DNA from: Peteryoungia ipomoeae
Lineage (GTDB): Bacteria; Pseudomonadota; Alphaproteobacteria; Rhizobiales; Rhizobiaceae
Direction of reading: 5' to 3'
Assembly (NCBI RefSeq): GCF_004912165.1
Contig: NZ_STGV01000003.1
Location: forward strand, 248,001-312,000
DNA: 64,000 nt
Shown here: positions 50,345 through 59,631 of the stretch, one piece after another
How the letters are laid out: each line of letters opens with the position of its first letter
Numbering within the stretch: position 1 is the stretch's first letter
The notes under the pieces: generated by a model
Told to the model about the DNA's origin: nothing
Seen by the model: only the letters and a program-made list of their open reading frames with translations
Databases searched by the model: none
Translations under genes and position numbers: made by a program

Positions 50345-51355
50345 TCATTGGCTTGAAGGAACCAGAAGCAGGATGTCGAGATCCTTCTCGGGATAAAAAT
50401 CTGTGGCTTCCATCACGAAGGTTGTCGGGCCTGACTTCTTGAGACCTTCACCGCAGAAACTGACGTAGTTCTTCTCGCTGCCCTTATCGACGGTAAGGCG
50501 GAACTTCTCGATCGCGCCGAACCAGTTGGAGCCAGTGGTGAGGATGTAGGAGAGCCATTGCTCGAAGTAATAGGGACCGGCATTTGCCGCCTGGTTCTTC
50601 TCCAGCCGCGTTGCGACCTTCATGAAGGCGTCATCAATGCAGTATTTTTCCTCGTACTCCTCAAACGTATCCGTCGGCTGACCGTTCTGAACGAAGACCA
50701 TGGCTGTCGTCCCTCCCAGGCTTGGCTTGTAGGTGTGCTTGACCTTCACATCGCGATCGGCCGGAAAGACGGTTTCCCAGAAATAGACCGTATCCAGTTC
50801 CCAGGTGGCGACATATTGCGGTTCGCCGCCAAATTCTTCGGACGCGTTGACATCGACAATCAAGCCCTTGACCTGCCAGTCCTTGATCACATCCGGCGAA
50901 AGGGCTGCGATGGCCTTGGTGGTGGCCTCGCTCAGAGGCATCAGGGGAATGCCCTGACGTTTCACCTCCTCGGTAAAGTCGATCCCTTGAACCAGGGCAC
51001 GCTGCTGCAATTGGGGCGCAATCGCATGGCCGTCCTGTTCCACGGTGAAATCCATGAAATTGTCCTTCTCCGTGTCGGGAACACCGGCCATGAAATCCGA
51101 ACTGCCGCCGATGCGCGGCATGGGAAAGGCAACGATCGTTGACAGGTTGCGATCGCTCATGTTGCGAAACAGATAATTCACTTCGACCTTTGACGGCGAG
51201 ATATAGAGATCCTCCTCCACCATGCTGATCTGGTCCGTGCGGGTGAACGAGAGGCCTCCGGCGCCAAGCACCGCCATCGTATCGTTGGCATGGGCGCTGT
51301 GGCCGAGCAGCCCTGCCATAACGATCATCGCTCCCCAAAGCGGACCTTTTTGCAT
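50345..51355 (-). CDS. DUF4424 family secreted protein
   Basis: A 336-residue protein with a signal peptide (ending near HSAHAND). The opening DTMAVLGAGGLSFTRTDQIS and MVEEDLYISPSKVEVNYLF are typical of DUF4424, as is NYVSFCGEGLKKSGPTTFVM near the end. Function unknown. It appears monocistronic; the 268 bases before the neighbouring receptor start hold no gene that I can see. Confidence 0.85.
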   Translation of the reverse strand: MQKGPLWGAMIVMAGLLGHSAHANDTMAVLGAGGLSFTRTDQISMVEEDLYISPSKVEVNYLFRNMSDRNLSTIVAFPMPRIGGSSDFMAGVPDTEKDNFMDFTVEQDGHAIAPQLQQRALVQGIDFTEEVKRQGIPLMPLSEATTKAIAALSPDVIKDWQVKGLIVDVNASEEFGGEPQYVATWELDTVYFWETVFPADRDVKVKHTYKPSLGGTTAMVFVQNGQPTDTFEEYEEKYCIDDAFMKVATRLEKNQAANAGPYYFEQWLSYILTTGSNWFGAIEKFRLTVDKGSEKNYVSFCGEGLKKSGPTTFVMEATDFYPEKDLDILLLVPSSQ

Positions 51356-51771
51356 CGATTTGCCCTCTCCTGCTCGCGGCTCAGACGGGGTATCCCGTCG
51401 CGTCCATCATTTGTGCGGGGAAGCGCCATCTGCGGTCAATGGGGGCAGACCGGCCAATTCTTGACCTGTCACACACGCGCCGGGATGCGGCTCAGCCCGG
51501 ATGCTTGCGCCAAACGCACAAAAGCCCTCCGGGCCCGAATCCGGAGGGCTTCTGTTCTCCTGCAGCATTGGAGGGAGGAGGGCTGCAGCGTATCACCGGG
51601 ATATCTGGGGGAAGGAGACCGCCCGGGTGACACCTGAAGATTAGGAACGAATGATTAATTCATAACTAATGAAGCAAGCCTTCAACCAAAAAAGGTCGCA
51701 GAGCCCGGACGGAAATGCGCCAGCCAAACAAAAAGCTTGCACGCAGCGCTGACAGCCATCATTGACGGGGC
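51356..51771. other. Intergenic region between DUF4424 and tlyA genes
   Basis: A 416-base gap. Its centre is filled by the small-RNA candidate. The flanks (51356-51514 and 51633-51771) contain no gene I can support; the right flank is AT-rich around 51640-51700 and probably holds promoters in one or both directions. Confidence 0.5.
51515..51632 (-). ncRNA. Candidate cuckoo/alpha-r14-type small RNA with CCUCCUCCC loops
   Basis: On the minus strand three hairpins follow each other. The first (51630-51593) pairs UCACC(C)GGG with CCCGGUGA and exposes CUCCUUCCCCC. The second (51588-51560) pairs CUGCAG with CUGCAG and has CCCUCCUCCC in its loop. The third (51551-51522) is an 11-pair GC-rich stem followed by UUUUGUG, a terminator. 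Two anti-Shine-Dalgarno loops plus a terminator are the plan of the cuckoo RNA (alpha-r14) family of alphaproteobacteria, thought to repress translation by pairing to ribosome-binding sites. Ends are approximate. No certain promoter was found. Confidence 0.65.
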
Positions 51772-52572
51772 ATGAAAAAGCGTCCCGAACCCCAGCGTCT
51801 CGACCAGCTTCTGGTCGCCCTCGGCCTCTTTGCCAGCCGGTCCCGATCCCGCGATGCCATCCAGCGCGGTACGGTGAAGATCGACGGCAAGGTGGTGAGC
51901 AAGCCGAGCCTCGTCTTCAGTGCCGATCACGATTTCCAGATCGACGATCCGGCGCAGGACTATGTTTCGCGTGCGGCCCTCAAGCTCGTTGCAGCGCTCG
52001 ACCATTTCGGCCTCGATCCGACAGAGCGCGTGTGCCTCGATGTCGGCGCATCCACGGGCGGTTTTACCGAAGTGCTGCTGAAGCGTGGCGCAGCGCACGT
52101 GTTCTCAATCGATGTCGGCCATGACCAGCTGCATCCGCGCCTGGCGGCCGATCCGCGCGTGACCAATATCGAGGGGTTGAATGCCCGCTATCTGGAGGCA
52201 GAGGATCTCGACGACGAGCCCTTCGACTTCCTGGTTTCGGATGTGTCCTTCATCTCGCTGAAGCTCGCACTTGCGCCCGCACTTGAGCTGGCGGAACCCG
52301 GCTCCCACTGTCTGCTGCTGGTCAAGCCGCAGTTCGAGGCCGGACGCGAGGCGATCAGCAAGGCCGGCCTGCTGAAGGAGCCGGAGACAGCCCCCGCCGT
52401 TGCCGCCGAGCTGGAGCGCTGGCTGACCGAAGACATGGGCTGGACGAGCCTCGGCCTCATCCCCTCGCCGATTGCCGGCGGGGATGGCAACGAGGAGTTC
52501 CTTTTGGCCGGCATCAAGCCGCAGTCTGACGACGACGACCTCTCGGGCGACGAGGGCGAGGACGAAGCATGA
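51772..52572 (+). CDS. tlyA: TlyA family rRNA 2'-O-methyltransferase / hemolysin-like
   Basis: A 266-residue protein with an N-terminal S4 RNA-binding domain (LDQLLVALGLFASRSRSRDA) and an FtsJ-like methyltransferase domain (CLDVGASTGGFTEVLLKRGA, then FDFLVSDVSFISLKLAL). TlyA proteins methylate cytidines of 16S and 23S rRNA. The acidic tail is unusual but short. The next gene begins inside its stop codon, so the two are coupled RNA-modification genes. Confidence 0.92.
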   Translation: MKKRPEPQRLDQLLVALGLFASRSRSRDAIQRGTVKIDGKVVSKPSLVFSADHDFQIDDPAQDYVSRAALKLVAALDHFGLDPTERVCLDVGASTGGFTEVLLKRGAAHVFSIDVGHDQLHPRLAADPRVTNIEGLNARYLEAEDLDDEPFDFLVSDVSFISLKLALAPALELAEPGSHCLLLVKPQFEAGREAISKAGLLKEPETAPAVAAELERWLTEDMGWTSLGLIPSPIAGGDGNEEFLLAGIKPQSDDDDLSGDEGEDEA

Positions 52573-53819
52573 GCGCCGAGACCGTTACCATTTCCAGCCT
52601 CGGCGCCAAGGGCGATGGCGTGGCGCATGGCGCAAAGGGCCCGATCTTCGTGCCCTTTGCGCTGCCGGGTGAAACTGTTGCGGTTGCGCGGGTGAAGAAC
52701 GAGGGCACGATCATGTCCTTTGCCTCCACCTCGCCCGACCGGATCGCGCCGGCTTGCAAGCATTTCGGCCCCGATGGCGTCGGCGGCACTTGTGGCGGCT
52801 GCTCGCTGCAGCATCTGGCACCAGCACCCTACAATGCCTTCAAGCGGCAGATCCTGATTGATGCCTTGAAATCGAAGGGCATCGAGGCGCCCGTCGGCGA
52901 GATTTTCGAGGCGCATCCGCATCAGCGCCGCCGCCTGGTGTTTTCCGCCCGGCGCCGCGACAACGACATGGTCATTGGCTTCATGCAGGCCGAAACCCAC
53001 CATGTCGTGGTGGTCGAGGAATGTCCCATCGCCTCGCCGGGTCTTGTCTCGCATCTGGAGACGCTGAAGATCCTGGCGCGGGCAGCGGGGGCCGATCACT
53101 TCCGCATCACGGTAACGGAGACCATGACCGGGCTCGATATCTCGCTGGACGGTCTGCGCGGCGGACTTGCTGACAGGGCGCGGCGGGACGTGACCAATGC
53201 CGTTTTGAAGCTCAAGGGCATTGCGCGGGTATCAGCCAATGGCGAAATCGTCATAGAGCCGCACAAGCCGCTGCTCGATTTCGACGGCGCGCGCGTCGTG
53301 CTGCCACCGGGCGGGTTTACCCAGGCAACGCTGGAGGCGGAAGCCCATATGGCAAGCCTGGCAGCAGAGCATATCGGCAAGGCGAAGAAGGTCGCCGATC
53401 TCTTTGCCGGTGTCGGCACCTTTGCGTTGAGGCTCGGGCGCAAGATGTCCGTGCATGCCGTTGAATCCGACGAGAAGGCAATCAAGGCGCTGGATTTCGC
53501 CGCTCGCAACACGCAAGGGCTCAAACCGGTGACGGCAGAGCGACGCGATCTGTTTCGCCGGCCGATGATGGCGTTCGAGCTGAAAGGCTATGATGCCGTG
53601 GTCTTCGACCCACCGCGCGCGGGCGCGGAAGAACAGTGCCGGGAGCTTGCGAAATCGCAGGTGAAGAAACTGGTCGCGGTTAGCTGCAATCCGCTGACCC
53701 TGGCGCGGGATCTGTCGATCCTGATCGCGGGCGGCTACCGCGTCGAGCGCGTGACGCCGATCGACCAGTTTCTCTGGTCGCCGCATGTCGAAGCGGTTGC
53801 CGTTCTGACGAAGGGATGA
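52569..53819 (+). CDS. TrmA/RlmD-family RNA (uracil-5-)-methyltransferase
   Basis: A 416-residue class I methyltransferase. It starts with a TRAM-like domain (VTISSLGAKGDGVAHGAKGP), then the Fe-S-type cysteine set (CKHFGPDGVGGTCGGCSLQH). The SAM motif is VADLFAGVGTFALRLGRK, and the catalytic Cys lies in LVAVSCNPLTLARDL after VVFDPPRAGAEEQ. Probably modifies U1939 or U747 of 23S rRNA. The ATG overlaps the tlyA stop. Confidence 0.9.
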   Translation: MSAETVTISSLGAKGDGVAHGAKGPIFVPFALPGETVAVARVKNEGTIMSFASTSPDRIAPACKHFGPDGVGGTCGGCSLQHLAPAPYNAFKRQILIDALKSKGIEAPVGEIFEAHPHQRRRLVFSARRRDNDMVIGFMQAETHHVVVVEECPIASPGLVSHLETLKILARAAGADHFRITVTETMTGLDISLDGLRGGLADRARRDVTNAVLKLKGIARVSANGEIVIEPHKPLLDFDGARVVLPPGGFTQATLEAEAHMASLAAEHIGKAKKVADLFAGVGTFALRLGRKMSVHAVESDEKAIKALDFAARNTQGLKPVTAERRDLFRRPMMAFELKGYDAVVFDPPRAGAEEQCRELAKSQVKKLVAVSCNPLTLARDLSILIAGGYRVERVTPIDQFLWSPHVEAVAVLTKG

Positions 53820-53849
53820 TTTGCGGGCACGGATCAGCCCGCAGTCTCA

Positions 53850-54152
53850 TCAATATGTGTGAAGCGTGCCCGAACCGGTAACGTTGGCGCAGCGGCAACG
53901 ACCACCGACACGGGCCGGTTTTGCAGGACACGTAACCTGCCCCCCACCACCGATATTGCCCGACTGGTCCACCACGCAGATGTAACGCTGCGGCCGGATG
54001 CGCGGCCGGTCCGGACGGCCTGACTGCTCGGTGATGATGTCGTTGCTATCGTTGATCAGGACATAAGGCGGCGCATCCGATTGGACGGTCCCTGCCTGGA
54101 CGGCAACGCTGCTGAAAAGAAGGGTGAATGCGACACAGAACAAACGCATCAT
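53850..54152 (-). CDS. Hypothetical secreted cysteine-containing protein
   Basis: A 100-residue protein with a signal peptide (MRLFCVAFTLLFSSVAVQAG). The mature part is short, basic in the middle (GRPDRPRIRPQRYICVV) and has four cysteines in VTCPAKPARVGGRCRCANV. I do not recognise the family. It converges with the methyltransferase gene. Confidence 0.65.
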   Translation of the reverse strand: MMRLFCVAFTLLFSSVAVQAGTVQSDAPPYVLINDSNDIITEQSGRPDRPRIRPQRYICVVDQSGNIGGGGQVTCPAKPARVGGRCRCANVTGSGTLHTY

Positions 54153-54270
54153 GGAATATCCTCAGATCGAAATGGGTAACAGCGCAACGGACAAGACGCC
54201 ATCAGGTTGCACAAGCTAGTCCAAAAAGCCTGAACGGATACTGAACTGCCGCAGATGAAACGCAGCCAAG

Positions 54271-54297
54271 CAAAAACGGCGCCCCCGGGGCGCCGTT
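54271..54297 (-). terminator. Terminator after the dCache chemoreceptor gene
   Basis: AACGGCGCCCC and GGGGCGCCGTT pair with almost no loop, and the minus-strand end is followed by TTTTTG. It closes the chemoreceptor gene that ends at 54317. Confidence 0.8.
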
Positions 54298-54316
54298 GGT
54301 GGTTTGATGATTTCAA

Positions 54317-56401
54317 TCAGGCGGCGCGGCGCGTATTGGCGGCGGCCATGCGATCATCGATGCGGAATTGATCGAGAAGTGCCGACAGTGCCGCAGCTTC
54401 AGCCGCCAGACCGTGGCTGGCAGCCGTCTGCTCCTCGACCATGGCAGCGTTCTGCTGCGTGCCCTGGTCCATGGTGTTGACGGCAGTGTTGATCTCCTGC
54501 AGCCCGGTCGACTGTTCACGCGCGGCGGTGACGATGGCATTGACGTGGCCGTTGATCTCCTGCACCTCGCGCACGATTACCTCCAGCGCCTCGCCAGTCT
54601 GGTTGACCAGATCGACGCCGCTTCTCACCTGATCGCCAGATGCATTGATCAGCGCCTTGATCTCCTTGGCTGCCTGCGCCGAGCGCTGCGCCAGTTCGCG
54701 GACTTCCTGGGCAACGACAGCAAAGCCCTTGCCAGCTTCCCCAGCGCGGGCTGCCTCGACACCGGCATTCAGCGCCAGGAGATTGGTCTGGAAGGCGATC
54801 TCGTCGATGACGCCGATGATGTTGGAGATCTCACCCGAGGACTTCTCGATGCCCTGCATGGCGCTGACGGCCCGCTCGACGATCTCGCCTGATTTCTCCG
54901 CTCCGGTGCGGGCACGCGACACGAGCTGCCCGACCTCTTCGGCACGACGCGCGCTGTCCTTGACCGTGGTGGTGATCTCTTCAAGCGCTGCAGCCGTCTG
55001 CTCGACCGAGGCAGCCTGTTGCTCCGTGCGGCGGGCCAGATTGTCGGCGGAAGACCGGATTTCGGCAGCCCCGCCATCAATCGCGCGGGCATTGCGACCC
55101 ACCATGGCGAGTGCTGCATGCAGCTTGTCGAGTGAAGCGTTGAAGTCGGTCCGCAGACGGTCGAGATCGCCGGCAAAGGGGGTCTCGATGCGGGTGACCA
55201 GATCGCCATTTGCCAGACGACCGAGACCATCGGCAAGCGATTCCACCGCGAAGGCCACCTGCTCGGCCTCCCTTGCCCTGGCCTCTTCGCGCTCGCGGCG
55301 TTCGCGTTCGCTGAGGCTGCGCGTCTCATCCGCCTCGCGGGACAGGCGACCGCGCTCGATGATGTTGTCGCGGAAGACGGCGACGGCTGCGGCCATCTGG
55401 CCGATTTCATCGCGACGCTCCGTGCCCGGGATTTTCGCCGAGACGTCGCCCCCTGCGAGCTTGCCCATGACGCCGGTCATTTCGACGACCGGGCGAACGA
55501 CGAGGCGCGACAGGAGCGCGGCGAGGATGCCGATCATCGCCACGACACCGTTCACGGTCGCAACGGCCGCGGCGGTGCGGAACTCGCCGATGGCGGCAAA
55601 GGCGAGGTCACGGTCGATCTGGACACCAAGATACCAGTCCTCGCGCGGCAGGCCCTTGATCGGCAGGAAGCTGACGAGAACATTGGCATCAGCGAAGGTG
55701 GTTTCACTGATGCCGGGGCCGATCGCCGGCGTTGCCTCGGGGAAGGCGTCCTTCAGCGTCTTGGTGACAAGATTGCCGTCGCGGTGGACGAGAATGGTAC
55801 CATCCTGCTTGACGAGAAATGCCGAGCCCTTGCCGCCCATGTCGACGGACTTCACCATCTCGACCAGCGAGGTGAGCGAGAAGTCGGAAGCAGCCACGCC
55901 AAAGAGCTTGCCGTCCTTCTTCACCGGAATCGCGGCGCTGATGATGAGATTGCCTGTCGAGGCGTCGTTGTAAGGGTCGGTCAGCACCATCTTGTCGGCC
56001 TTGACGGCCTCCTGATACCACGGACGCTTGCGTGGATCATATCCTTCCGGCAGCGGCTGCACAGGCACGCTGGTGAAGACGCCCTGCTCGTCGCCGACAT
56101 AGGTCGACATGAATTCACGGATCAGCACCGGATTGTCGAAGGCGGCGGTAATGGCGGCCGCGTCTGGCGCTTTGGCGGCGGCATTGCCGGCCAGTTCCGT
56201 CAGCATGACACGGGCGCTGAGCCAGTTGGCGATGCTCTGCGAGGCCTGAAGGCCGGAGGACTGGATCTCGCTCTTCACCGCAGTATCGGTGGCGCTGCGT
56301 TGCAGGCTGTCGATGTAGACGGAAAAGCCGGACAAGGCGGCCACCACCACGAGGGAGGCGACCACCAGGATCTTGGACATGAGATTCGCACGAGACTGCA
56401 T
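54317..56401 (-). CDS. dCache_1 chemoreceptor, probable amino-acid sensor
   Basis: A 694-residue chemoreceptor. Helices at about 8-30 and 285-307 flank a double-Cache domain. Its membrane-distal module has [12 protein letters not shown] followed by DPYNDASTG, matching the Y-x4-R-x-W-Y...D amino-acid-binding motif of dCache_1AA sensors. HAMP and the signalling domain ([20 protein letters not shown] tip) follow. The start at 56401 has AGGAAG upstream; the frame reaches further without support. A terminator follows. Confidence 0.92.
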   Translation of the reverse strand: MQSRANLMSKILVVASLVVVAALSGFSVYIDSLQRSATDTAVKSEIQSSGLQASQSIANWLSARVMLTELAGNAAAKAPDAAAITAAFDNPVLIREFMSTYVGDEQGVFTSVPVQPLPEGYDPRKRPWYQEAVKADKMVLTDPYNDASTGNLIISAAIPVKKDGKLFGVAASDFSLTSLVEMVKSVDMGGKGSAFLVKQDGTILVHRDGNLVTKTLKDAFPEATPAIGPGISETTFADANVLVSFLPIKGLPREDWYLGVQIDRDLAFAAIGEFRTAAAVATVNGVVAMIGILAALLSRLVVRPVVEMTGVMGKLAGGDVSAKIPGTERRDEIGQMAAAVAVFRDNIIERGRLSREADETRSLSERERREREEARAREAEQVAFAVESLADGLGRLANGDLVTRIETPFAGDLDRLRTDFNASLDKLHAALAMVGRNARAIDGGAAEIRSSADNLARRTEQQAASVEQTAAALEEITTTVKDSARRAEEVGQLVSRARTGAEKSGEIVERAVSAMQGIEKSSGEISNIIGVIDEIAFQTNLLALNAGVEAARAGEAGKGFAVVAQEVRELAQRSAQAAKEIKALINASGDQVRSGVDLVNQTGEALEVIVREVQEINGHVNAIVTAAREQSTGLQEINTAVNTMDQGTQQNAAMVEEQTAASHGLAAEAAALSALLDQFRIDDRMAAANTRRAA

Positions 56402-56609
56402 TGAAGCTTCCTGATGGGCTGCCACCGGAGCGCGATGGCTGCGACTGGACAATTTCTGGCATGAAGACAGTCTGCCGCGCGCCGTGGCTGGCACGACTGA
56501 CTGACAAACCGCCTCTCATCGGCAAATTATCCAGTAAATTTTAATGGGTGCTTAAGCCCATTCAGGAAGTCGAATTTTCACATATTATCTTAGTCGAATT
56601 TGACGAATG

Positions 56610-57371
56610 TCAGCCGCGCCCCTTCATGAAGGCCTCGAAGGCAGCGCGGGCCTCGGCGCTTTTCAGCTGCGCGACGAAGTGCACGAGTTCCTCCTGCATG
56701 CGATCGCGCACCTCATCCGCACTGCCCTTGACCAGGGCCCGGGCGATTTTCATCGCGGCCGGAGGCTTGGCGGCAAGCGAGGATGCGGTCTTCAGCGTTT
56801 CGGCTTCCACCTGATCCGGCGCGACCACTTTCCAGATCAGGCCTGCCTCGCGGGCCTGTTCGGCGGAAAAGCCTTCGCTGGCGGCCAGCATGGCGAAGGC
56901 GCGCTGGTGGCCCATGACGCGCGGCGCAATCAGGCTGGAGGCTGCCTCCGGCACAAGCGCGAGATCAACGAAGGGGGTCTTGAACAGGCTGCGATCGGAG
57001 GCGACGGTGAGGTCGCAATGCATGTGGAGCGTGGTGCCGATGCCGATCGCCAGGCCATCGACGCCGGAGACGAGCGGCTTGGTGACCTCCGTCAGCGCCT
57101 TGAGGAGGCCGAAAGCGGCCGGCTCGCCCACGGCACCGGCCATGGCGAAACCGAGGAAATCGGCCATGTCGTTTCCGGCCGAGAAACAGCCTTCCGAGCC
57201 GAGGAAAACGATGGCGCGAACGGCCTCATCCGCCTCGCCCTCCAGGAGCCCCGCGGTGAGCTTCTCGTACATGGCCTGCGTGATGGCGTTCTTCTTGTCC
57301 GGCCGATTGAAACGCAGGACGAGGACTCCGGGATGGGCTTCAGGTCGGGTAATCAGGATGTGGTCGGTCAT
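56610..57371 (-). CDS. Enoyl-CoA hydratase/isomerase (crotonase) family protein
   Basis: A 253-residue crotonase. VLVLRFNRPDKKNAITQAMY and the oxyanion-hole region FLGSEGCFSAGNDMADF with SGVDGLAIGIGTTLHMHCDL are typical. The two usual catalytic Glu are not both evident, so hydratase, isomerase or hydrolase activity is open. GAGGG precedes the chosen ATG. It follows the acyl-CoA dehydrogenase gene, but a RIME-like element separates them, so co-transcription may be reduced. Confidence 0.85.
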   Translation of the reverse strand: MTDHILITRPEAHPGVLVLRFNRPDKKNAITQAMYEKLTAGLLEGEADEAVRAIVFLGSEGCFSAGNDMADFLGFAMAGAVGEPAAFGLLKALTEVTKPLVSGVDGLAIGIGTTLHMHCDLTVASDRSLFKTPFVDLALVPEAASSLIAPRVMGHQRAFAMLAASEGFSAEQAREAGLIWKVVAPDQVEAETLKTASSLAAKPPAAMKIARALVKGSADEVRDRMQEELVHFVAQLKSAEARAAFEAFMKGRG

Positions 57372-57409
57372 GCTTGTCCCTCTTTGATTTGTCTCAGTCA
57401 CTGGACTAG

Positions 57410-57562
57410 CCCCTCACCCCGCCTCCGCTTCGCTCGGCGCACCCTCTCCCCGTAAACGGGGCGAGGGGAACCAGAAGCGCTGCGGCCTTCGCCCTTCTCC
57501 CCGCCTGCGGGGAGAAGGTGCCGGCAGGTCAGGCGCAATGCTGTTGCGCCGGGGATGAGGGG
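57410..57562. repeat. RIME-like palindromic intergenic element
   Basis: A 153-base stretch made of nested inverted repeats. Outer arms are CCCCTCACCCCG (57410-57421) and CGGGGATGAGGGG (57550-57562). Inside are three hairpins: CCCTCTCCCCG/CGGGGCGAGGGG (57442-57468), CCTTCTCCCCGC/GCGGGGAGAAGG (57493-57518) and GGCGCAA/TTGCGCC (57532-57550). This fits the rhizobial intergenic mosaic elements (RIME), non-coding repeats of the Rhizobiaceae. Confidence 0.8.
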
Positions 57563-57584
57563 CAGCGTCTTCGGCGAAGCTACT

Positions 57585-59363
57585 TCATGCAAACAGCGTC
57601 CGAGCCGCCTCAAGGCTGGCGGCACCGTAGACTACGCGGTCCTTCAGTGCTGCAGTTTCGGCGATGATGTTTTCGGCGGTGAAGCGGCAGAGGGCGAGGC
57701 GGTTGTCGCGGCCGTGCTCTTCATCCGCCAGGGCGCCCTTGGCGAGATAAACGCCTGTCAACACAAGGCCGAAGAGGCGCTGATACGGCGTGGCACCCGC
57801 AAGGGCGGCTGCGGCATTGCCATCAGCGAGCTGCGTCAGCAGCCATTCCGTCGTCTCCTCGAGATCGTCGAGGCTTGCTTCCAGCCGATCGGCGGTTTCG
57901 CCGAAGCCATCGAGATTGGAGGCGCGGACGGCACCGACGATGTCTTTCAGCTCGGCAATGAAGCCGCGCACGTGATCGCCATTCGAGAGCGGCAGCTTGC
58001 GGGTGACGAGGTCGGCGGCCTGGATGCCGTTGGTGCCTTCATAGATCGGGGCGATACGGCTGTCGCGCCAGAAGCGGGCAGCACCGGTCTCCTCGATAAA
58101 GCCCATGCCGCCATGGGTCTGGATGCCGAGCGAGGCCACTTCGACGCCGGCATCGGTGGCGAAGGACTTGGCAATGGGGGTCAGAAGTGCCGCACGCTCG
58201 GCCCAGTGGCGGGCGACCTCACCCTGCTCATGATGGCTCATGTCGGTGGCGTGGGCGCAAACGTAACAAATGGCGCGCGAGCCTTGCGTCAGCGCCTTCA
58301 TCGTCGCGAGCATGCGGGCGACATCCGGGTGTTCGATGATCGGGCTCATGCCGGATCCTGCCCAGCCCGGCGCCTTGCCCTGCGTGCGGTCCTTCGCATA
58401 TTGCACGGCCTTCTGGGTGGCGGCCTCGCAGATGGCAACGCCCTGCATGCCGACGGCAAGGCGGGCATTGTTCATCATCGTGAACATGCAGGCGAGGCCC
58501 TTGTTCTCCTCGCCGATCAGATAGCCGATGGCGCCCGGCTCATCGCCAAATTTGCCGTCGCCATAGATCATGGTGCAGGTGGGCGAGCCGTGGATGCCGA
58601 GCTTGTGCTCCAGCGAATGGCAGTGGAGATCGTTGCGGGCACCGAGCGAACCATCGGCGTTGACCAGGAACTTCGGCACGAGGAAGAGCGAAATGCCCCG
58701 CGTGCCGGCCGGCGCATCGGGCAGACGGGCGAGCACCAGATGAATGATGTTTTCGGTGATCTCGTGCTCACCCCAGGTGATGAAGATCTTCTGGCCGAAA
58801 ATGCGGTAGGTGCCGTCGTCGCGGCGCTCGGCGCGTGATTTCATCACGCCGAGATCGGAGCCGGCATGCGGCTCGGTCAGGTTCATCGTGCCGGTCCATT
58901 CGCCCGCCACCATCTTCGGCAGATAGATCGCCTTCAGGGCATCCGAACCGTGTGCAGTGACGGCATCGACAGCACCCATGGTGAGCGTCGGTCCGAGCGC
59001 AAAGGCCATGGAGCCGGAATTCCACATCTCGAGGGCTGCGACATTGAGCATATGGGGAAGCCCCTGCCCGCCGAAATCTTCCGATGCCGTCAGCGAATTC
59101 CAGCCGCCCTCGGCCCAGGCGCGGTAAAGGGTATCCCAGCCATCGGGCACGACCACCTTGCCATCCACCAAACGAGCGCCCTGCCGGTCGCCGATCTCGG
59201 CAAGAGGCGCCACTTCATCACTGGCGAAGCGTCCGGCTTCAGAGAGGATGGCGTCGACAAGGTCGTCGCTGAGGTCGCCGAGCTTGCCGTCCTCGATGGC
59301 CTGGCTCAGGCCTGCCACATGTTTGAGCGTGAACGCGATCTCTTCTACGGGCGCCTTGTACAT
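57585..59363 (-). CDS. Acyl-CoA dehydrogenase with C-terminal extension (DmdC-like)
   Basis: A 592-residue FAD enzyme. NLTEPHAGSDLGVMKSRAER and the later QTHGGMGFIEETGAARFWRD and IAPIYEGTNGIQAADLVTRK are acyl-CoA dehydrogenase signatures. Length and C-terminal region match the long group that includes DmdC (3-methylthiopropionyl-CoA dehydrogenase) and medium-chain enzymes of rhizobia. The start at 59363 has GGAGGAG upstream. A LiuR-like palindrome lies about 90 bases before it. Substrate not assignable. Confidence 0.9.
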   Translation of the reverse strand: MYKAPVEEIAFTLKHVAGLSQAIEDGKLGDLSDDLVDAILSEAGRFASDEVAPLAEIGDRQGARLVDGKVVVPDGWDTLYRAWAEGGWNSLTASEDFGGQGLPHMLNVAALEMWNSGSMAFALGPTLTMGAVDAVTAHGSDALKAIYLPKMVAGEWTGTMNLTEPHAGSDLGVMKSRAERRDDGTYRIFGQKIFITWGEHEITENIIHLVLARLPDAPAGTRGISLFLVPKFLVNADGSLGARNDLHCHSLEHKLGIHGSPTCTMIYGDGKFGDEPGAIGYLIGEENKGLACMFTMMNNARLAVGMQGVAICEAATQKAVQYAKDRTQGKAPGWAGSGMSPIIEHPDVARMLATMKALTQGSRAICYVCAHATDMSHHEQGEVARHWAERAALLTPIAKSFATDAGVEVASLGIQTHGGMGFIEETGAARFWRDSRIAPIYEGTNGIQAADLVTRKLPLSNGDHVRGFIAELKDIVGAVRASNLDGFGETADRLEASLDDLEETTEWLLTQLADGNAAAALAGATPYQRLFGLVLTGVYLAKGALADEEHGRDNRLALCRFTAENIIAETAALKDRVVYGAASLEAARTLFA

Positions 59364-59451
59364 GACCTTCTCCTCCAACGAACGTATGCTCTTGGCCACG
59401 CCCAGTCTCCACCCAGGAGGCGCGGCCATTGTGCCTTCTGGCTAATTGATT

Positions 59452-59467
59452 TTTACGTAAACGTCAA
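59452..59467. promoter_or_regulatory. LiuR-like palindromic operator candidate
   Basis: TTTACGT-AA-ACGTCAA is an imperfect 16-base palindrome (six of seven pairs). As I recall it, MerR-family LiuR sites upstream of acyl-CoA catabolic genes have a TTGACGT-N2-ACGTCAA-like form. It lies between the divergent acyl-CoA dehydrogenase gene and the Cache/channel operon. Confidence 0.4.
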
Positions 59468-59631
59468 ATCTTTTTGGGTTCCCGCGCCGCTTGGACGTCT
59501 CTTGAAACGAGAGGACCACCGCTCGTTTGACACCCCCAAAGGCGACCGGAGTATGCGCCCAAACTTGGGCGATACAAGCCGGGCCGGACTGGCTTACCAC
59601 CGGAAAACCTTGGCATCCGGAACCCTGCCCC

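Noticed and set aside
48590-54790. Long similar DNA segments in the chemoreceptor genes as mobile repeats
   Set aside because: The similarity follows the conserved chemoreceptor signalling domain and is explained by paralogy; no ends or transposase were seen.
57398-57625. A 75-residue minus-strand frame inside the repeat element
   Set aside because: It consists of translated RIME-like palindromes (Arg/Gly-rich) and has no start-site support.
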